Below are positions 45,239-53,772 of a stretch of 64,000 bases of DNA, one piece after another. This DNA comes from Rhizobium sp. SL42 (lineage in GTDB: Bacteria; Pseudomonadota; Alphaproteobacteria; Rhizobiales; Rhizobiaceae), in contig NZ_CP063397.1 of assembly GCF_021729845.1 (NCBI RefSeq), positions 3,796,001 to 3,860,000 of the forward strand, read 5' to 3'. The notes beneath the pieces were generated by a model. The model had not been told where the DNA came from. It searched no databases and saw only the letters and a program-made list of their open reading frames with translations. Every line of letters starts with the position of its first letter. Position 1 is the first letter of the stretch. Both the position numbers and the translations under genes were made by a program.

Positions 45239-45898
45239 ATGCCCGACGCTGAATTGACTGCGCCAGCAAGAGAGGCAATTAGAAAATTCGTCTGGCAAAC
45301 CGTAGCTCCGTCTGGTTTAGCAATAGCTATATTTTCCGCCGCCGCTGGATTTGTAGTGAAAGACTGGGCCATATCGCACGGAAACAAACAGCTTGAAGAA
45401 AAAGTTCAGGCTGAAATTGATTCAGCTCAAGAAAAACTGAACGTTGCGCTGCGCGACGCTGACGTAAAGCTAACAGAACTATACAATACGAGAGACAAAA
45501 TACAGGCCAATAACGTCGCGCTTGCCGTAACTTCAAGCAAGATCGAAAGCGATTTGGAATCTATTAGGCGGGCAATTCCGATCATTGAATCTTTAAATCC
45601 CGCGCAATTGGTCAGACTAAACGAGTTACTCCAGATGGCTGTTGCCGGAAGTGCTGACGTGGTGACAGCTGACAAGCCTGCAGCAATTCCAACGGAAAAC
45701 AAGTCCATGGATTGGGAGAATTTCATTCAGTCGGTATCGAATGGATCGGCGGACAAGGCTGGGATCGGTGAAGGCTCTTCGTCTAGGTGTCCTTCCGGTG
45801 CGTTTGCCGTGGGTTTCAACCTATTAACGTCACCCGGAGGGCCACATGGCATCGTATATGGTGGCACCGTTATCTGCCGCGAATTCCCGCGAGGTTGA
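45239..45898 (+). CDS. Unrecognised membrane-anchored coiled-coil protein with Cys-bounded C-terminal motif
   Basis: I do not recognise this 219-residue protein. It has a short cytoplasmic lead, one membrane segment (about residues 28-45, VAPSGLAIAIFSAAAGFVVK), then a charged helical region with coiled-coil character (~55-125: QLEEKVQAEIDSAQEKLNVA). A polar linker and a compact C-terminal segment bounded by two cysteines follow (RCPSGAFAVGFNLLT... VICREFPRG). The last part resembles disulfide-closed C-terminal domains of exported proteins, so this part may lie in the periplasm. The gene has a good ribosome-binding site (GGGGAGAG) and is AT-richer than its surroundings, pointing to recent acquisition. 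Confidence 0.6.
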   Translation: MPDAELTAPAREAIRKFVWQTVAPSGLAIAIFSAAAGFVVKDWAISHGNKQLEEKVQAEIDSAQEKLNVALRDADVKLTELYNTRDKIQANNVALAVTSSKIESDLESIRRAIPIIESLNPAQLVRLNELLQMAVAGSADVVTADKPAAIPTENKSMDWENFIQSVSNGSADKAGIGEGSSSRCPSGAFAVGFNLLTSPGGPHGIVYGGTVICREFPRG

Positions 45899-46176
45899 CC
45901 GAGGCAATGCTGCACTACGTTCGAGTGGCCCGAGCGCCCCCAATTGGCGCGAAGGCGACGAGACGTCCCCGCGGAGAATGACCGCTTACGGTGACGCAAG
46001 AGACGGCGCGTGCGGCTGAAATGGAAGCGCAAGGGGGCCATTCGCACAGCCCCCCAAATGGCAGACAAGGGCCAAAGCCAACCGTTCGGCGCTTGTAACA
46101 TCGCTCCCCCAAACTCCCCCTTGATCCCGCCGCAGTCCCCCGCCACTCTCCGCTCAGCCATCCGGAGACACACACC

Positions 46177-47187
46177 ATGCCCCACGCGCCCCTCAACCTC
46201 CTGACCGATGTTGCCGGTCTGTCCGTCGGCCATGCGACCGATATTGCCCTCGGTTCCGGCGTCACGGTCATCCTGTTCGATGAACCGGCGGTAGCCTCGG
46301 GCACCGTTCTCGGCGGGGCGCCGGGCGGGCGCGACACGGCGCTGCTCGATCCATCGATGACGGTGCAGACCGTCGATGCCTTCGTACTGTCGGGCGGCTC
46401 GGCCTTTGGGCTCGATGCGGCGGGCGGCGTGCAATCGGGGTTGCGCGCGATCGGCCGCGGCTTTCCGGTCGGCCCGGTCAATGTGCCGATCGTGCCGCAG
46501 GCGATCCTGATGGATCTGCTCAATGGCGGCAACAAGGACTGGGGCCTGCATTCGCCCTACCAGGACATGGGTTATGCAGCGTTTCTCGCCTGCGCCACCG
46601 GCCCCTTCGATCTCGGCACCGTTGGCGCCGGCACCGGGGCCACGACCGCCAATCTCAAGGGTGGCATCGGCTCGGCCAGCGCCGTTTCCTCCACCGGCCA
46701 CACGATCGGCGCGCTCGTTGCCGTCAACGCCATGGGATCGGTGACGATCGGCGACGGGCCGCATTTCTGGGCGGCTGCGTTCGAGGAAGGTGACGAATTC
46801 GGCGGGCTCGGCCTGCCGGCCAAGGTCAGCGCGGCTGACCGGGCCATGACCATCAAGGGCCTTCGCCTGACGGCAACGACCATCGGCGCGGTGGTCACCG
46901 ATGCCAGGTTGGCCAAAGCCGACCTGCACCGGCTGTCGATCACCGCCCATGACGGGCTTGCCCGCGCCGTTCTGCCCGCCCATCTGCCGCTCGACGGCGA
47001 CACGCTGTTTACGGCATCGACCGGAAAGCGCGATCTTGTCAGCCCCGCCGATCTCCTGGAACTCTGCCATCTCGCCACGCTGGTCACCGCGCGTGCCATC
47101 GCCCGTGGCGTGCATGCCGCGACGGCATTGCCCTATCCGGACGCACAGCCGGCCTGGCGCGACCGCTGGGTCTTGCCCGGCGCCTAG
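46177..47187 (+). CDS. P1-family (S58, DmpA/NylC-like) Ntn-type peptidase
   Basis: A 336-residue self-processing N-terminal-nucleophile hydrolase of the DmpA/BapA/NylC family. Family stretches are LTDVAGLSVGHATD, the glycine-rich AFVLSGGSAFGLDAAGGVQ and VGAGTGATTANLKGGIGSAS. The probable autocleavage/nucleophile site is at Thr234 or Thr235 in LTATTIGAVVTDARL, by analogy with the Ser/Thr before (V/A)xATDA in relatives. Members act as D-/beta-aminopeptidases or nylon-oligomer hydrolases. It is a single gene following the AT-rich patch. Confidence 0.85.
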   Translation: MPHAPLNLLTDVAGLSVGHATDIALGSGVTVILFDEPAVASGTVLGGAPGGRDTALLDPSMTVQTVDAFVLSGGSAFGLDAAGGVQSGLRAIGRGFPVGPVNVPIVPQAILMDLLNGGNKDWGLHSPYQDMGYAAFLACATGPFDLGTVGAGTGATTANLKGGIGSASAVSSTGHTIGALVAVNAMGSVTIGDGPHFWAAAFEEGDEFGGLGLPAKVSAADRAMTIKGLRLTATTIGAVVTDARLAKADLHRLSITAHDGLARAVLPAHLPLDGDTLFTASTGKRDLVSPADLLELCHLATLVTARAIARGVHAATALPYPDAQPAWRDRWVLPGA

Positions 47188-47359
47188 CTTTGCAGACGCC
47201 TGGCTCTGGCCAGCCCTTAGACTTTAGCCCGAGACCGCTTGAGATAAGTCAAAGACAGGCGCCCTCCCGACCGGAATAGTGCCGGCATATTGCAGCGCAA
47301 CATTGCGGCATGACCCGGCAAACCGCATGATGATCCGCCAGGAACCGGGACGATTTCAG

Positions 47360-48757
47360 ATGGACGACATTGCCGACATGGAAAAACCGATCCTCACCAA
47401 CCACACCTTCGAGGAACTGAAGGTCGGCGACAGCGCCGCGATCACGCGCCTGATCGGACCCGACGACATCGAACTCTTTGCGGCCTTGTCCGGCGACCAC
47501 AATCCGGTTCCGCTCGGCCAGTCGCTGATCCCGGCCGGCATGGTCTCGGCGGTGCTCGACACCCGCCTGCCCGGCCCCGGCACCGTCTATCTCGGCCAGG
47601 ACCTGCAGTTCCAGAAATCGCTGTCTCCCGGCGATACGATCACGGCGACGGTCACCCTCGTTCAGAAACAGGCGGACGGCCACACCGTGATCTTCGATAC
47701 CCTATGCGTCAACCAGCACGGCGAAACGATCCTGGCCGGCCAGGCGCGGGTGAAGGCGCCGGAAAGACGCGTCGTCTGGTCGGAAAATTCCATTCCCGAC
47801 GTCTCGCTGCAACGCCATGACCGCTTCGACGCCATCGTTGCCGAAGCGAGAGCCCTGCCGATGCTGAGAACGGCGCTCGTCCATCCCTGCACGCCGGATG
47901 TGATCGAAGCCGCCGTCGAGATCCGCGACGAAGGCCTGCTGGAGCCGATCCTGATCGGTCCCGAAGCCAAGATCCGCGCAGCAGCGGCCGAAGCCGGCAT
48001 TGCGCTCGACGGCTTCGAAATCATGTCGACCGAACACAGCCATGCGGCGGCGGCACTTGCGGTCGAGCTTGCCATCGCCGGCAAGGTCGGCTCGGTGATG
48101 AAGGGCAGCCTGCATTCCGACGAGATCCTCGGCGCGGTCGTTGCCGGCGGTTCCGGCCTGCGCACCGAACGCCGCATCAGCCACGTCTATGTCATGGACG
48201 TGCCCGCCTATTCGAAACTGCTCGTTGTCACCGACGCCGCGATCAACATCGCGCCCTCGCTCGACCAGAAACGCGACATCTGCCAGAACGCCGTCGACCT
48301 CATGCACATGCTCGGTGTCGCAAACCCCAAGGTGGCGGTGCTCGCCGCCGTCGAGACGGTCAACGACAAGATGCCGGCAACGCTGGATGCCGCAGCCCTG
48401 ACCGTCATGGCGGCGCGCGGCCAGATCAAGGGTGCCTTGGTCGACGGACCGCTTGCCTTCGACAATGCCATCAGCCCGGAGGCCGCGCGCACCAAAGGCA
48501 TCGTCTCCTCCGTCGCGGGCGATGCCGATATCCTGCTGGTGCCGGATCTCGAAGCCGGCAACATGCTGGCCAAGCAGTTGCTCTATTTTGCCAATGCCGA
48601 TGCCGCAGCCCTGGTGCTCGGCGCCCGCGTGCCGATCATCCTGACCAGCCGTTCCGACAGCCTGCGGGTGCGCATGACATCCGCCGCCCTTGCCAAGCTG
48701 GTGGCGGCCAGGCGCGCCGCTGCCCCAAGGTCGGAAATGGGGCTGATCATTGCATGA
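47360..48757 (+). CDS. MaoC-like domain fused to phosphate acetyl/butyryltransferase
   Basis: A 465-residue fusion annotated in relatives as bifunctional enoyl-CoA hydratase/phosphate acetyltransferase. Residues ~10-140 are a MaoC hot-dog domain (LPGPGTVYLGQDLQFQKSLS); ~165-465 are a Pta/Ptb domain (HPCTPDVIEAAVEIRDEGLL; MKGSLHSDEILGA). Pta would convert acetyl-CoA (or another short acyl-CoA) and phosphate to acyl phosphate for the kinase encoded next (ATGA overlap). Oddity: the hydratase motif Asp-x4-His reads GDHNPVP, so Asp46 is kept but the catalytic His is Pro51, and the following loop looks shortened; this domain is unlikely to be an active hydratase. I chose ATG 47360; starts at 47327 or 47378 are possible. 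Confidence 0.87.
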   Translation: MDDIADMEKPILTNHTFEELKVGDSAAITRLIGPDDIELFAALSGDHNPVPLGQSLIPAGMVSAVLDTRLPGPGTVYLGQDLQFQKSLSPGDTITATVTLVQKQADGHTVIFDTLCVNQHGETILAGQARVKAPERRVVWSENSIPDVSLQRHDRFDAIVAEARALPMLRTALVHPCTPDVIEAAVEIRDEGLLEPILIGPEAKIRAAAAEAGIALDGFEIMSTEHSHAAAALAVELAIAGKVGSVMKGSLHSDEILGAVVAGGSGLRTERRISHVYVMDVPAYSKLLVVTDAAINIAPSLDQKRDICQNAVDLMHMLGVANPKVAVLAAVETVNDKMPATLDAAALTVMAARGQIKGALVDGPLAFDNAISPEAARTKGIVSSVAGDADILLVPDLEAGNMLAKQLLYFANADAAALVLGARVPIILTSRSDSLRVRMTSAALAKLVAARRAAAPRSEMGLIIA

Positions 48758-49938
48758 GCGAAAAACTGCTGCTGACATTCAATGCCGGTTCGTCGTCGGT
48801 GAAGATCGGCCTGTTTGTCCGCGAAGACGACAGGGCGAGACGCATCGGCAAGGGCATGATCGACTTTCGCCACCAGCCGCTGACCTTCCACCTGGTCGAG
48901 GGCCCGCAGACCTTCGACGTGCCGCTCGAAGCCAGAAGCGACGACCTGCTGCATGATGTGCTCGACGAAACCTTCGAATGGCTCTCCGAGCACTACGATC
49001 TTGATGCCGTCTCCGCAGTCGGCCACCGCGTCGTGCATGGCGGCGACCGCTTCGCCGATCCGGTGCTGGTCACCGACGAGAGCACGGCCGAGATCGCGGC
49101 ACTGATCCCGCTGGCGCCTTTGCACCAGCCGCAAAACATCAGGCTGATCCAGGCGATCCACGACCTGAAGCCCGGCCTGCCGCAAACCGTGTCCTTTGAC
49201 ACGGCCTTTCATCGCAGCCAGAGCGAGACCGTGCAGCGTTTTGCCATACCGCGCGAATGGTTCGACAAGGGCATCAAGCGCTACGGCTTCCATGGCCTGT
49301 CCTATGCCTATATCGCCCGAGCCCTCAAGGCGCTGGAACCGGAGAGCGCCGGCGGAAATGCGGTTGTCGCCCATCTCGGCAGCGGCGCCAGCCTCTGCGC
49401 CATGGAACATGGCATCAGCCGCGACACCTCTATGGGCTTTTCCACCATCGACGGCGTCCCGATGGCAACCCGCAGCGGCGCAATCGATCCCGGCGTGCTG
49501 TTTCATCTCATGAAGGGGCATGGCCTGACGGCCGATCAGGTCGAGAGCATGATCTACCAGCAATCCGGCCTGCTTGGTCTGTCGGGCATCAGTGCCGACA
49601 GCCGCCTGCTGCTGGAGAGTGACAGGCGCGAGGCTCGCGAGGCGATCGACGTCTTCACCTTCCGCATCGCCGGTGAAATCGCCCGACTGACCGCAAGCCT
49701 CGGTGGACTGGATACACTGGTCTTCACCGCCGGCATCGGCGAGAACCAGCCGGCGATCCGCAAGGCGGTCTGCGACCGCCTGGGCTTTCTCGCCGTCGCG
49801 CTCGATCCGCTCGCCAATGACCGGAATGCCGCGGTGATCTCGACGGCCTCGAGCGGGATCACGGTCCGGGTCATCGCGACCGACGAGGAACAGGTGATCG
49901 CCGACGATACGCTGTCGGTCCTCGATCGGCAGCGTTGA
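48754..49938 (+). CDS. ackA: Acetate kinase
   Basis: Interconverts acetyl phosphate plus ADP with acetate plus ATP. It has 394 residues with the N-terminal phosphate loop LLTFNAGSSSVKIGLF, GHRVVHGGDRF, FDTAFHR, YGFHGLSYAYIA, HLGSGASLCAMEHGISRDTS and FTAGIGENQ. Coupled by a 4-base overlap to the Pta fusion, it forms a complete acyl-CoA to carboxylate module that may also serve propionate or butyrate. Confidence 0.95.
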   Translation: MSEKLLLTFNAGSSSVKIGLFVREDDRARRIGKGMIDFRHQPLTFHLVEGPQTFDVPLEARSDDLLHDVLDETFEWLSEHYDLDAVSAVGHRVVHGGDRFADPVLVTDESTAEIAALIPLAPLHQPQNIRLIQAIHDLKPGLPQTVSFDTAFHRSQSETVQRFAIPREWFDKGIKRYGFHGLSYAYIARALKALEPESAGGNAVVAHLGSGASLCAMEHGISRDTSMGFSTIDGVPMATRSGAIDPGVLFHLMKGHGLTADQVESMIYQQSGLLGLSGISADSRLLLESDRREAREAIDVFTFRIAGEIARLTASLGGLDTLVFTAGIGENQPAIRKAVCDRLGFLAVALDPLANDRNAAVISTASSGITVRVIATDEEQVIADDTLSVLDRQR

Positions 49939-49942
49939 GTTG

Positions 49943-49961
49943 CAATCGTTCGCGATTGACA
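49943..49961 (+). promoter_or_regulatory. Hairpin plus -35 element between ackA and phnM
   Basis: CAATCG (49943-49948), TTCG, CGATTG (49953-49958) just after the ackA stop; the right arm overlaps TTGACA (49956-49961), a possible -35 box for phnM. It may act as a weak terminator of ackA or as an operator; a convincing -10 box is not visible. Confidence 0.35.
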
Positions 49962-50034
49962 ACAAACCGTCATGAAGCGCGCTTAGAGACGGGCCGACAC
50001 TCGGTCCAAATCAGTCCAAACGGGAGCACGCCGC

Positions 50035-51228
50035 ATGCTGCAGGAGATGAATGCAACGGGTGAGGCCGAGCGTCGTGCGGACCGGACCGCCATCGTCATC
50101 ACCAATGCCCGCGTCGTTTTACCCGGCCATGTCATGCATGGTACCGTGGTGGTCGAGGACGGCCTGATCACCGAGATCCACGAAGGCCCGTCGCGGCTGG
50201 AAGGGGCGATCGATTTTGCCGGCGACTACCTGCTTCCGGGCCTTGTCGACATTCATACCGACCATTTCGAAAAGCACATCTACCCGCGCGCCCATGTGCG
50301 CTGGGACTTCATGCGTGCCGCCCTTGCCCACGATGCCCAGATCATCGGCGGCGGTGTCACCACCGTGTTCGACAGCCTCTGCGTCGGCGCCACCACCGAC
50401 AATCCGCACCGCGCCGAAATCCTGACGCCGATGATCGAGGCCCTGGAACAGGCAACCGCCGCCGGCATGCTGCGCGCCGAACACCTGGTCCATCTGCGCT
50501 GCGAGATCACCGATCCGGCGACGCCGGCGCTGACGGCCGCCAATATCGACCGCACCATTGTCCGCGTCATGTCGGTCATGGAACATCTGCCCGGCATCCG
50601 CCAGAGCCGCGATATCGACGCCTATGTCGACCGCGCCGCCAAGTCGACCGGCGAACGTCCTGAACTGGTGCGCGAGAAGATCAAGTTGCTGGTTGCCGAG
50701 AAGGGTGAGATCGGCGTCGCCATCCGGCCGGAAATCGTGGCGCTCGCAAAGTCGCGCGCCCTGCCGCTGATGAGCCACGACGACACCGATATCGAGCATA
50801 TCGACGAAGCCCTTGCCGATGGCGTCAGCATTTCGGAATTCCCCTGCACGGTCGAGGCGGCACAGGCTGCCCGCGACAAGGGGCTTGGCATCGTCGCCGG
50901 CGCCCCGAACATCCTGCGCGGCGGCTCCCAATCGGGCAACATCGCCGTGCGCGACCTGCTGGCGGCCGACCTCGTCGACATCCTGGCATCCGACTATGTG
51001 CCACGCTCGCTGCTTGATGCGGCCTTCATGATCGCCGCCGATCCGGGGCTGAGCTACGACCTGCCCCGCGCAGTGGCCATGGTCACCCGCGCACCGGCAC
51101 TGGCCGGTGGGCTCAAGGATCGCGGCGAAATCTCGCTCGGCCTGCGCGCCGACCTGATCCGCACCGACCTGCATGACGGTCATCCGTTCCTGAAGACTGC
51201 CTGGCGGTCAGGCATGCGGGTAGCCTGA
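50035..51228 (+). CDS. phnM: Alpha-D-ribose 1-methylphosphonate 5-triphosphate diphosphatase
   Basis: In phosphonate breakdown PhnM removes pyrophosphate from the ribose methylphosphonate triphosphate made by PhnGHIL, before C-P lyase (PhnJ) acts. The 397-residue amidohydrolase-fold protein has LLPGLVDIHTDHFEKHIYPR (metal ligands His74, His77), MSHDDTDIEHIDEALADG and ASDYVPRSLLDAAF. A ~20-residue lead precedes the core. None of the other phn genes are in the window, so it depends on partners encoded elsewhere. It is convergent with the dpp operon 35 bases downstream. Confidence 0.93.
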   Translation: MLQEMNATGEAERRADRTAIVITNARVVLPGHVMHGTVVVEDGLITEIHEGPSRLEGAIDFAGDYLLPGLVDIHTDHFEKHIYPRAHVRWDFMRAALAHDAQIIGGGVTTVFDSLCVGATTDNPHRAEILTPMIEALEQATAAGMLRAEHLVHLRCEITDPATPALTAANIDRTIVRVMSVMEHLPGIRQSRDIDAYVDRAAKSTGERPELVREKIKLLVAEKGEIGVAIRPEIVALAKSRALPLMSHDDTDIEHIDEALADGVSISEFPCTVEAAQAARDKGLGIVAGAPNILRGGSQSGNIAVRDLLAADLVDILASDYVPRSLLDAAFMIAADPGLSYDLPRAVAMVTRAPALAGGLKDRGEISLGLRADLIRTDLHDGHPFLKTAWRSGMRVA

Positions 51229-51263
51229 GCCAGCCCCGCTGAACTGATCCGTCGCGCTCTATA

Positions 51264-52013
51264 TCAGTCGCGGCGGAAACCTTCGCTGGCGGTCAGGAGC
51301 TGGCGCGTGTAGTCGGTGGAAAAGTCGCGGCTGCGCAACTGCTCTGTCGACAGGGTTTCCACCACTTTGCCGGACTTCATCACCACCAGCTTTTCGCACA
51401 TGTGGCTGATCACCGAGAGGTCGTGGCTGACCATGACAAAGGTGAGGCCGCGATCCTTGCGCACCTGTTCGAGCAGGTTGAGGATCTCCGCCTGGATCGA
51501 GGCATCGAGTGCCGAGGTCGGCTCGTCGAGCAGCAGGATCTTCGGCTCGAGGATCAGCGCGCGGGCAATTGCGATGCGCTGGCGCTGACCGCCCGACAGC
51601 TGGTGCGAAAAGCGGAAGCGGAAGCCGCTGCCAAGGCCCACCTCGTCGAGGGCGCGGGCGATACGCACCTCCGCATCCGGAATCCCATGGATCGCGAGCG
51701 GTTCGAGCAGCAGCCGGTCGACGGTCTGGCGCGGATGCAGCGAGCCATAGGGATCCTGAAAGACCATCTGGACCGTGCGGTAGAATTCGCGGTCGCGCCG
51801 GCGGCCGCTGTAACTGCGGCCGCTCACAGTCAATGTGCCCTCATCGAACGGGTTCAGTCCGGCGACAGCGCGCAGAAGCGTCGACTTTCCCGACCCGGAT
51901 TCGCCGACGATGCCGAAGGACTGGCCCGTCTCGACATCGAGACTGACGGTATCGAGCGCCCGAAAACCATCAAAGCGCACGATCATGTCACGGATGGACA
52001 GGGACAGTTTCAT
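51264..52013 (-). CDS. Dpp-type ABC transporter, second ATPase (DppF type)
   Basis: A 249-residue ATPase: Walker A GESGSGKST, FQDPYGSLHP, signature LSGGQRQR, Walker B ILLLDEPTSALD, H-loop VSHDLSV. It is the last gene of a seven-gene operon. The ATG at 52013 overlaps the previous stop (ATGA); a GTG three codons earlier is an alternative. It is shorter than many DppF proteins, lacking most of the C-terminal peptide-transporter tail. Confidence 0.9.
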   Translation of the reverse strand: MKLSLSIRDMIVRFDGFRALDTVSLDVETGQSFGIVGESGSGKSTLLRAVAGLNPFDEGTLTVSGRSYSGRRRDREFYRTVQMVFQDPYGSLHPRQTVDRLLLEPLAIHGIPDAEVRIARALDEVGLGSGFRFRFSHQLSGGQRQRIAIARALILEPKILLLDEPTSALDASIQAEILNLLEQVRKDRGLTFVMVSHDLSVISHMCEKLVVMKSGKVVETLSTEQLRSRDFSTDYTRQLLTASEGFRRD

Positions 52014-52843
52014 AGCTTCCACTCCGCCTGGCGCTCCAGCACCGGCAGCGGATGCCGGTCGGCCGCGATCTGCGGCAGGCAGTTGAGGAGACCTTGGGTA
52101 TAGGGATGTTTGGCCTCGGACAGTTTCGATGCCTCGATCTCCTCGACCACCTTGCCGGCATACATCACCAGCACCCGGTCGCAGAAGGACGAGACGAGCC
52201 TGAGGTCGTGGCTGATGAAGATCAGCCCCATGCCACGCTCGGACACCAGCTTGTCGAGAATGGCCAGCACTTCGAGCTGTACCGTCACGTCGAGCGCCGA
52301 TGTCGGCTCATCTGCGATCAGCAGTTCCGGACCGCAGACCAGCATCATCGCGATCATCACGCGCTGGCCCATGCCGCCCGAAACCTCGTGCGGATAGAGA
52401 TTGAACACACGCTCCGGATCACGGATCTGCACCGCTTCCAGCATGGCAAGCGCACGCGCACGCCCCTCGCCTTTCGAGACCCGTTCATGGGTTCTAAGGG
52501 TTTCCATGATTTGCCGGCCGATCGGCATGACCGGATTGAGCGAGTATTTCGGATCCTGCAGGATCATTGCCAGGCGCTTGCCGCGCAGCGACCGCCGTTG
52601 CGAAGCCGGTGCCTTGAGCAAATCGATGTCGCCGAACGCCAGCCGATCCGCGGTGATCCGCGCATGGCCGGGTGTCAGCCCCATGATGGCGCGCCCGGTC
52701 TGCGACTTGCCGGAACCGGATTCGCCGACAATGCCGAGACGTTCCTTGCCGAGCGTGAAGTTGACGCCGCGCACCGCTTCGATCGTGCCGGTGCGGGTCG
52801 GGAAACTGACCCTCAGGTTTTCAACCGTCAGAAGTGGCGTCAT
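52010..52843 (-). CDS. Dpp-type ABC transporter, first ATPase (DppD type)
   Basis: A 277-residue ATPase: Walker A GESGSGKSQ, LQDPKYSLNP, signature VSGGMGQR, Walker [14 protein letters not shown]-loop ISHDLRL, and the peptide-family tail HPYTQGLLNCLPQ. Overlaps both neighbours by 4 bases, indicating translational coupling. Confidence 0.9.
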   Translation of the reverse strand: MTPLLTVENLRVSFPTRTGTIEAVRGVNFTLGKERLGIVGESGSGKSQTGRAIMGLTPGHARITADRLAFGDIDLLKAPASQRRSLRGKRLAMILQDPKYSLNPVMPIGRQIMETLRTHERVSKGEGRARALAMLEAVQIRDPERVFNLYPHEVSGGMGQRVMIAMMLVCGPELLIADEPTSALDVTVQLEVLAILDKLVSERGMGLIFISHDLRLVSSFCDRVLVMYAGKVVEEIEASKLSEAKHPYTQGLLNCLPQIAADRHPLPVLERQAEWKL

Positions 52844-53772
52844 TGGCCGGCCTCCTTCGGATCAAGCGCATCGCGCAACCCGTCGCCCAAAAGATTGAAG
52901 CCGAGCGAAACGATCAGGATGGCAAAGCCCGGCATGGCTGCGACCCACCACTGGTCGAGGATGAAGCGGCGACCCGAGGCGATCATCGCGCCCCATTCCG
53001 GCAGCGGTGGCTGGGCACCGAGGCCGAGAAAGCCGAGGCCGGCCGCCGTCAGGATGATACCCGCCATGTCGAGCGTCACGCGCACGATCAGCGACGACAT
53101 GCAGAGCGGGATGATGTGGAACAGCACGATGCGCAGCGGCGACGCCCCCATCAGCTTGACCGCCGAGATGTAATCCGAATTGCGGAAGGTCATCGTTTCG
53201 GCGCGGGCGATGCGGGCATAAGGCGGCCAGGATGTGATCGCGATGGCAAGAACCGCATTCTCGATACCCGGACCGAGTGCCGCAACCAGCGCCAGCGCCA
53301 GAACCAGTTTCGGAAAGGCGAGGAAGATGTCGGTGACGCGCATCAGCACCGCATCGACCCAGCCGCCGGCATAGCCCGACACAGTGCCGACGATCAGCCC
53401 GATCGGGGCCGCGATGATCGCGACCAGCGCGATGACGAACAGGGTCAGGCGCGAGCCATGGATCAACCTTGAGAGGATGTCGCGCCCCTGGTCGTCGGTG
53501 CCGAGCAAGTAGCCTTCCGTTCCCGGCGGCAGGAGGCGCGCATTGCGCAGGTCACCCTGGATCGGCGAATGCGGCGCCAGCACGTCGGCGAAGGCGGCGA
53601 CGAACAGCAGCGCGATCAGGATGGCCAGACCGAGCAGCGCCAGCCGGTTTTCGGAAAACCGCCGCCAGATCATGTAGAGGCGACCGCAACGGGCCTGCCA
53701 GCGTGACTGCGGCCGGTCGGAGAGCAGCCATTGGCGGAGACTCGGTTTTGCCGTGAGTTCGGATCCGGTCAT
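52840..53772 (-). CDS. Dpp-type ABC transporter, permease (DppC type)
   Basis: A 310-residue permease with LLGTDDQGRDILSRLIHGSR, the coupling motif SDYISAVKLMGASPLRIVLF, and GLGFLGLGAQPPLPEWGAMI near the C-terminus. ATGA overlaps at both ends tie it to DppB- and DppD-type genes. Confidence 0.92.
   Translation of the reverse strand: MTGSELTAKPSLRQWLLSDRPQSRWQARCGRLYMIWRRFSENRLALLGLAILIALLFVAAFADVLAPHSPIQGDLRNARLLPPGTEGYLLGTDDQGRDILSRLIHGSRLTLFVIALVAIIAAPIGLIVGTVSGYAGGWVDAVLMRVTDIFLAFPKLVLALALVAALGPGIENAVLAIAITSWPPYARIARAETMTFRNSDYISAVKLMGASPLRIVLFHIIPLCMSSLIVRVTLDMAGIILTAAGLGFLGLGAQPPLPEWGAMIASGRRFILDQWWVAAMPGFAILIVSLGFNLLGDGLRDALDPKEAGQ

Noticed and set aside
44336..45900. An integrated mobile element with defined ends
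   Set aside because: No integrase, transposase, tRNA gene, terminal inverted repeat or flanking direct repeat could be seen; kept only as a compositionally odd patch.
45727..47115. 462-codon minus-strand frame across the P1 peptidase gene
   Set aside because: A shadow of the peptidase and of the orphan gene 3' end; low-complexity charged composition and no start signal.
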